DNA from: Candidatus Methylomirabilota bacterium
GTDB lineage: Bacteria > Methylomirabilota > Methylomirabilia > Rokubacteriales > DASRDR01
DNA length: 35,916 bases
Direction: 5' to 3'
NCBI GenBank assembly: GCA_036005065.1
Contig: DASYQW010000290.1
Span: forward strand, 1-35,916
Positions 31,740 to 35,916 of the stretch are shown piece after piece. A program made the translations under genes and the position numbers. Within the stretch, counting starts at the first letter, position 1. Each line of letters begins with the position of its first letter. The notes under the pieces were generated by a model. That model saw only the letters and a program-made list of their open reading frames with translations, did no database searches and was not told where the DNA came from.

Positions 31740-33884
31740 ATGCGGACGCTGGGCGAGTTGCTCCTGGAGATCCCGCGATACCAGCCCGGGGCCGACCTCG
31801 ACCTCGTGCGGCGGGCCTACGCCTTCTCCGAAGGGGTCCACCAGGGGCAACGCCGTCTCTCGGGCGAGCCCTACCACCTCCATCCCCTGGAGGTCGCGGG
31901 CCTTCTGGTCGATTTCAAGATGGACGTGACCACGGTCACGGCCGGTCTCCTCCACGACGTCCTCGAGGACACCGCGACGAGCAAGGAGATCCTGGCCGAG
32001 CGCTTCGGCGCCGACATCGCGGAGCTGGTCGACGGGGTCACCAAGATCGGGAAGCTCGCCTTCGCCAGCCGCGAGGAGCGGCAGGCCGAGAACTTCCGCA
32101 AGATGCTGGTGGCGATGGCCCGTGACATCCGGGTCCTCATGATCAAGCTGGCCGATCGGCTGCACAACATGCGGACCCTCGAGTACCTTCCGACCGACAA
32201 GCAGAAGAAGATCGCCCAGGAAACCCTGGACATCTATGCCCCGCTCGCCCACCGACTCGGCATGGCGAAGGTCAAGGGCGAGCTGGAGGATCTCGCGCTC
32301 AAGGTACTTCAGCCGGAGGCGTACGACGACCTTCAGCGTCGGGTGGCCAAGCGGCGGCTCGAACGCGAGGCCGAGATCAACCAGGTCATTGCGATACTGA
32401 ATAAGAAGCTGGGCGAGGTCGGGATCGAGGCGCAGATCACCGGCCGCCCCAAGCACTTCCACTCGATCTACAAGAAGATGCAGCAGGGGCGCGAGTTCGA
32501 CGAGATCTACGACCTCACCGCTGTCCGGATCCTCGCCCCGACCGTGCGCGACTGTTACGGCGCGCTGGGGGTCGTGCACTCCCTGTGGAAGCCGGTGCCG
32601 GGCCGCTTCAAGGACTTCATCGCCATCCCCAAGTCCAACATGTACCAGTCGCTCCACACCACCGTCATCGGTCCCAAGGGGGATCCGGTCGAGATCCAGA
32701 TCCGGACGCTGGAGATGCATCGGATCGCCGAGGAAGGGATCGCGGCTCACTGGCTCTACAAGGAGCGAAAGGGCAAGGACGGGTTCGACCAGGCGTTCGT
32801 GTGGCTCCGGCAGCTCCTCGAGTGGCAGCAGGAGATGAAGGATCCCCGGGAGTTCATGGAGACCGTCAAGGTCGACCTGTTCCCGGACGAAGTCTACGTC
32901 TTCACGCCGAAGGGCGACGTCAAGGCCCTTCCCGAAGGCTCGACCTCCATCGACTTCGCCTACGCGATCCACACCGAGGTCGGCAACCACTGTGTCGGCG
33001 CCCGGGTCAACGGCAAGCTGGTCCCGCTCCGCCAGGCCCTGCGGCAGGGCGACATCGTCGAGATCATCACGTCTCCGACCCAAAAGCCCTCGCGCGACTG
33101 GCTCAAGGTCGTCCGCTCCACGCGGGCCCGCTCCAAGATCAAGCAGTGGCTGCGGACCGAGGAGCGCGCGCGCTCCGTGCTGATCGGGCGCGAGCTGCTC
33201 GAGCGGGAAGCCAAGAAGCACCGACTCGCCATCACGTCGATGCTGGAATCCGACGAGCTCAGGAAGCTGGCTGTCGAGCACGGCTACTCGACGGTGGACG
33301 ACCTGCTGGCCGGCCTCGGGTACGGGAAGACCGCCGTCCAGACCGTCATCGCGCGCTTCGTCCCGGCCGAGGCCCTGGTCGAGCCCAAGGCCGAGCCCCG
33401 CCCGACCAAGCCGGCCCGGGCCCGGACGGACTCGGGCGGGGTCACCGTGAGGGGCGTGGACGACGTGCTGGCCCGGTTCGCGAAATGCTGCAGCCCGGTT
33501 CCCGGCGATCCCATCGTCGGCTTCATCACCCGGGGCCGGGGGATCACCGTCCACACCCGCGACTGCCAGAACCTGGCTACCGGGCTGGTGGACAGCGAGC
33601 GCACGGTCGAGGTCGAGTGGGACGTCGCCGACAAGATGCCGCTGCCGGTGAAGATCGCCGTGTTCATCGGCCGTGATCGGCCGGGACTCCTGGCCGACAT
33701 CTCGACGGCCATCTCCTCCCGGCAGGTGAACATCATCAAGGCCGAGGTGACGGTGACGGAAGACCGGAAGGGGATCAACCACTTCACCGTGGAGGTCGCC
33801 GACCTCGATCAGCTGCAGGGCGTGATAGGCGCGATCGCCGCCGTCAAGGACGTGATCGGCGTCGAGCGTCTCCGCGGCCTCTGA
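31740..33884 (+). CDS. rel: Bifunctional (p)ppGpp synthetase/hydrolase (RelA/SpoT family)
   Basis: The 714 residues cover the full RSH architecture. The HD hydrolase domain has His72-Asp73 in GLLHDVLEDT and KLADRLHNMRTL near 136-147. The synthetase domain has RFKD at 289-292 and NMYQSLHTTV; RxKD is the motif of bifunctional enzymes, as opposed to ExDD of RelA-only forms. TGS follows (about 385-445), then a zinc-finger-like CC..HTRDC region and a C-terminal ACT domain (about 645-714). Both activities appear intact. It controls the stringent response in the cytosol. The start ATG 31740 has a weak GGAG four bases before it (GGAGACC). Confidence 0.96.
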   Translation: MRTLGELLLEIPRYQPGADLDLVRRAYAFSEGVHQGQRRLSGEPYHLHPLEVAGLLVDFKMDVTTVTAGLLHDVLEDTATSKEILAERFGADIAELVDGVTKIGKLAFASREERQAENFRKMLVAMARDIRVLMIKLADRLHNMRTLEYLPTDKQKKIAQETLDIYAPLAHRLGMAKVKGELEDLALKVLQPEAYDDLQRRVAKRRLEREAEINQVIAILNKKLGEVGIEAQITGRPKHFHSIYKKMQQGREFDEIYDLTAVRILAPTVRDCYGALGVVHSLWKPVPGRFKDFIAIPKSNMYQSLHTTVIGPKGDPVEIQIRTLEMHRIAEEGIAAHWLYKERKGKDGFDQAFVWLRQLLEWQQEMKDPREFMETVKVDLFPDEVYVFTPKGDVKALPEGSTSIDFAYAIHTEVGNHCVGARVNGKLVPLRQALRQGDIVEIITSPTQKPSRDWLKVVRSTRARSKIKQWLRTEERARSVLIGRELLEREAKKHRLAITSMLESDELRKLAVEHGYSTVDDLLAGLGYGKTAVQTVIARFVPAEALVEPKAEPRPTKPARARTDSGGVTVRGVDDVLARFAKCCSPVPGDPIVGFITRGRGITVHTRDCQNLATGLVDSERTVEVEWDVADKMPLPVKIAVFIGRDRPGLLADISTAISSRQVNIIKAEVTVTEDRKGINHFTVEVADLDQLQGVIGAIAAVKDVIGVERLRGL

Positions 33885-33908
33885 CGCGCCCTCCTCGGGC
33901 GGCGTCCC

Positions 33909-34220
33909 ATGTTTTCCCCCCACGTCAGCGCTGCTCTGACCGTCCTGATGGCGGCGGCCGTGGCGGGGCTGGCCGTGCTGGAGTCGAAGCTGGCGTTCGC
34001 CGGCGAGCACAAGCTGGCCTCGGGGGTCGGAGCTCTCCTCGTGCTGGCGACGCTGGCGATCGTCGTCCTGCTCACGCTGCTCGTGTCTCCTCTGCTCGCC
34101 TGGCTCGGCGCGCGCCCTCAGTGGCGGCGGAGATCCGGACGGACGACGCCCTCCCCGGGCTCGGGCGCGGGGACTCCCGAGTCGTCGATGCGCGCGAAGC
34201 GAGGGGAGCGCGAGCCGTGA
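33909..34220 (+). CDS. Small membrane protein of unknown function
   Basis: The frame encodes 103 residues with two hydrophobic helices (about 6-30 and 40-66) and a basic, Ser/Pro-rich cytoplasmic tail. No family is recognised. There is no clear ribosome-binding site before ATG 33909, but it is 24 nt after rel and its stop overlaps the GTG of the zincin gene (GTGA), which supports translation. The tail region could be non-coding if an earlier stop were expected. Confidence 0.55.
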   Translation: MFSPHVSAALTVLMAAAVAGLAVLESKLAFAGEHKLASGVGALLVLATLAIVVLLTLLVSPLLAWLGARPQWRRRSGRTTPSPGSGAGTPESSMRAKRGEREP

Positions 34221-34594
34221 AGCTCAGCCGCCGGACCTTCGAGCAGCTCGTCCACCGCGCCGTCGCGCGTCTGCCGAGGCGCTTCCGGACGAAGCTCCAG
34301 AACATCGCGATCGTGGTCGAAGACTGGACCGACGACGCCACCCTCGAGGAGATGGGCGTCGAGCCGCCCGACACGCTCTACGGGCTCTATCGGGGGACGG
34401 ACCTCACCCGGCGCGACTCCTTTTACGGCAACGTGCTTCCCGACGTCATCACGATCTACCAGGGGCCGATCCAGGAGGACTGCGAGAGCATCGAGGAGAT
34501 GGAGCAGCTCGTCCAGGACACGGTCGTGCACGAGATCGGCCACTACTTCGGCCTCGACGACGACCGGCTGGAGGAGCTGGAGCAGGAGCCCTAG
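34217..34594 (+). CDS. Minimal zincin-type metallopeptidase (DUF1025-like)
   Basis: This 125-residue cytosolic protein contains the zinc-binding motif HEIGHYFGLDDDRL at 105-118 (HExxHxxGxxD). Preceding it are VIVYQ-like strands (PDVITIYQGPIQ) and an acidic helix with SIEEMEQLVQDTVV. Proteins of this size are annotated as metallopeptidase-family proteins; substrates are unknown. I prefer GTG 34217, which overlaps the upstream stop and has GAGGGG 10 nt before it, over the ATG at 34121 that would overlap the previous gene by 100 nt. Confidence 0.82.
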   Translation: MKLSRRTFEQLVHRAVARLPRRFRTKLQNIAIVVEDWTDDATLEEMGVEPPDTLYGLYRGTDLTRRDSFYGNVLPDVITIYQGPIQEDCESIEEMEQLVQDTVVHEIGHYFGLDDDRLEELEQEP

Positions 34595-34602
34595 GTCATT
34601 TC

Positions 34603-34728
34603 GGGGGGGTCTCGGAAGACCCCCCCCCGATGCCCCCCCGTCGTGGCGGTGGCGAAGCCGCCGCGGCCCCGGTGGTGGCCGCCGCGGTGCGAGGCCGAGG
34701 CGGCGGTTCAGCCGCCGGGGCCGCCGCG
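34603..34728. terminator. G/C-run hairpin and GC-rich palindromes between convergent genes
   Basis: GGGGGGGTCT (34603-34612) and AGACCCCCCC (34617-34626) form a perfect 10-bp stem with a 4-nt loop 8 nt after the zincin stop. The remaining 100 nt are dense with GGCGGC/GCCGCC inverted repeats (for example GGCGGC-N6-GCCGCC near 34700-34720). The stretch separates convergent transcripts and probably ends both, although neither side has a T-run. Confidence 0.55.
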
Positions 34729-35541
34729 CTACTTCCTGAGCTCGTAGCTCCGGCTCAGCTCCGGATTCAGGAGCCGGACGGGGAACCCCGCAGCCTTGAG
34801 TGCGCTCTCGAGATCGGCCGGCGTGGGCGCGCCCGGGGCCGGCTTGAGCCGGTGATGATGCGGGATGATCGTCTTGAGGTTGGGGTTCTCCGTCCGCAGG
34901 AGTCGGACCATCTCGACGACATCCTCCACCTCTCGCCGGTCCGAGAGCGGCAGGATCGCCACGTCGGGCTTGTAGCGGGCGGCCCAGAGCTGCATGTCGA
35001 GCGTCACGGCCGTGCTTCCCGCGAAGTACACCATGAGCCCGTTCTCGAACTGGATCATGAAGCCGAGCGCCGGCCCGCCGTACATCTTGTCCGGGGTCCC
35101 CGAGCCGTGCACCGAGTTGACGCCACGCACGGTGATGCCGTCCAATCGCTGCCGGTCCCCGGGATTGAGCCGGAGGAGCTGGGCCTCCGGCACCTTCCGC
35201 GGCTCGAAATAGGTCCGGAGCAATTCACCGGGGGCGAGGACCTTGGCGCCGGTCTTGATCGCGATCTCGTCGGCGGAGCCGAGTTCGTCCCCGTGGCCGT
35301 CGGCGACGAGGATGACGTCGGCCTTGACGATATCCGCCACCTTGATCGGGCTGTCGGGATTGGTGACGAAAGGATTGGTGAGGATCACCTTGCCTCCGGG
35401 TGATGTGAAGCGGAAATGAGACCACGACAGCCACTCCATCGTGACCGGAGCGGTCTGCGCCTCCGCCCGCGGACCGAGGAGCGCCAGCGCGCCGATGATC
35501 ACTGCGGCGATCCCCCGCCGCGCGTCCCGTGGTGTTCGCAT
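34729..35541 (-). CDS. Exported metallo-beta-lactamase-fold protein (UlaG-like) with altered metal ligands
   Basis: The 270-residue protein has a signal peptide (hydrophobic 11-22, AEA cleavage at 28), so it acts outside the cytoplasm. The MBL fold is recognisable: GGKVILTNPF, VILVADGHGDELGSADEIA, a single His145, VYFAGSTA and IIPHHH (226-230). Compared with the usual THxHxDH and GDT motifs, two His positions are Asp81 and Glu86 and the bridging Asp is Ser176; His83 and Asp85 remain. It may bind metal differently or be a non-catalytic relative. ATG 35541 has GGAGAG 6 nt upstream. Frame upstream of it is non-coding in character. Confidence 0.82.
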   Translation of the reverse strand: MRTPRDARRGIAAVIIGALALLGPRAEAQTAPVTMEWLSWSHFRFTSPGGKVILTNPFVTNPDSPIKVADIVKADVILVADGHGDELGSADEIAIKTGAKVLAPGELLRTYFEPRKVPEAQLLRLNPGDRQRLDGITVRGVNSVHGSGTPDKMYGGPALGFMIQFENGLMVYFAGSTAVTLDMQLWAARYKPDVAILPLSDRREVEDVVEMVRLLRTENPNLKTIIPHHHRLKPAPGAPTPADLESALKAAGFPVRLLNPELSRSYELRK

Positions 35542-35704
35542 CGCCGTCTCTCCTCGCGCGCGCCGGTCCCGACGTCGGAGCCGGACTCCGTCGCGCGGTA
35601 CGTAGTAAGTCGTCACCCGGTAGGTGAACGCCCCGAGGAATAGCTCGCCGACCGACTCTCTGTCAACCAGCGGTCCGCGCCGTTTTGCCCCGGCCACCGG
35701 CGAT

Positions 35705-35916
35705 CTATCGCTGGCTCCACCCCAGGACGCCGGGAGGCGCCAGCCAGAAGAATGCCGCGCGCAGGCGGCGGCGCCGCATCAAGCCGAAATAGTCGGCTTC
35801 CAGCCGGCTACCCTTGGCGCGGATCAGGCGCGAAGCGGGACCGATGGCCCGGCCTCAGGCCGAACCAAGCGATGCGCGCGCCCCGGCCCACATCTCCAAG
35901 CAGCTGCATCGAACCG
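35705..35916 (-). pseudogene. Frameshifted fragment resembling a MOSC domain (edge of window)
   Basis: From the right edge, one minus-strand frame reads a segment with ARIAWFGLRPGHRSRF and stops at 35808. Another frame, open to 35705, then reads KGSRLEADYFG followed by Arg-rich sequence. In MOSC proteins a GRxxWIGLRPxRR opening is followed about 15 residues later by a GLxGDxxG segment, so the two pieces would match if joined across a frameshift. The part after LEADYFG is not recognisable. It may be a decayed copy; the gene's beginning is outside the window. Confidence 0.35.

Noticed and set aside
31494-34010. 838-codon minus-strand ORF across rel
   Set aside because: Mirror of the rel gene, which has intact HD, RxKD, TGS and ACT motifs; the antisense product is His/Asp/Leu-rich without a recognisable fold.
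34595-34728. Pro/Ala/Gly-rich plus-strand ORF after the zincin gene
   Set aside because: The sequence is a cluster of GGC/GCC palindromes with no protein features and no ribosome-binding site.
1-35916. tRNA or rRNA genes, insertion-sequence transposases, phage genes
   Set aside because: I looked for tRNA-like cloverleaf sequences, DDE transposase frames and integrase motifs and recognised none; the dispersed repeats encode no protein.

Overview
The window is GC-rich, gene-dense bacterial chromosome with short spacers and many stop/start overlaps. A complete Pup-type proteasome set (mpa, dop, prcB, prcA, pafA) sits beside Gram-negative-style genes (yajC-secD-secF, ruvC-ruvA-ruvB, queA-tgt) and Tat-exported sugar-binding proteins. 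Together these suggest an uncultured lineage outside the Actinobacteria. My best guess is Candidatus Rokubacteria / Methylomirabilota (NC10-like); this is inference from gene content, not a database result.

Layout. (1) 1-4303, minus strand: a CUT1 sugar ABC operon with two tandem paralogous Tat-exported binding proteins, a MalF-like permease and the beginning of a MalG-like permease. (2) 4593-8085, minus: a monocarboxylate-type MFS carrier, a GAF-domain free-methionine-sulfoxide-reductase-like protein, a second MFS carrier, and an internally deleted relic of an Old Yellow Enzyme-type oxidoreductase. (3) 8387-14857, minus: pafA, prcA, prcB, dop and mpa. mpa has its own strong promoter and intrinsic terminator. 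The modifier gene pup is not in its usual slot between dop and prcB. (4) 15276-20593, plus: an orphan family-5 binding protein, two secreted proteins of unknown function that share a duplicated 5' leader able to pair with the ribosome-binding site, a STAS-domain protein and a methyltransferase. (5) 20717-31674, plus: a tandem hotdog thioesterase, yebC, ruvC-ruvA-ruvB, a DUF2905 protein, a SpoIID-like protein, csaA, queA, tgt, yajC, secD and secF, much of it translationally coupled. (6) 31740-34594, plus: a bifunctional (p)ppGpp synthetase/hydrolase, a small membrane protein and a minimal zincin. (7) 34729-35916, minus: an exported metallo-beta-lactamase-fold protein with altered metal ligands, and a frameshifted fragment resembling a MOSC domain.

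How it fits together. Dop and PafA are the Pup-handling ligase-fold pair, Mpa is the unfoldase (C-terminal GQYL docking tail) and PrcA/PrcB form the core. The plus-strand block from yebC to secF combines recombination repair, queuosine tRNA modification and Sec export. A dispersed element of about 75 bp with two hairpins occurs three times (5815-5888, 8308-8386, 30644-30717); two copies lie where the ribosome-binding site of the downstream gene (MFS, secF) should be.

Most notable observations: the missing pup, the duplicated RBS-pairing leader, the dispersed two-hairpin repeat, and several -10 boxes placed 6-7 nt before a start codon, which suggests leaderless mRNAs.
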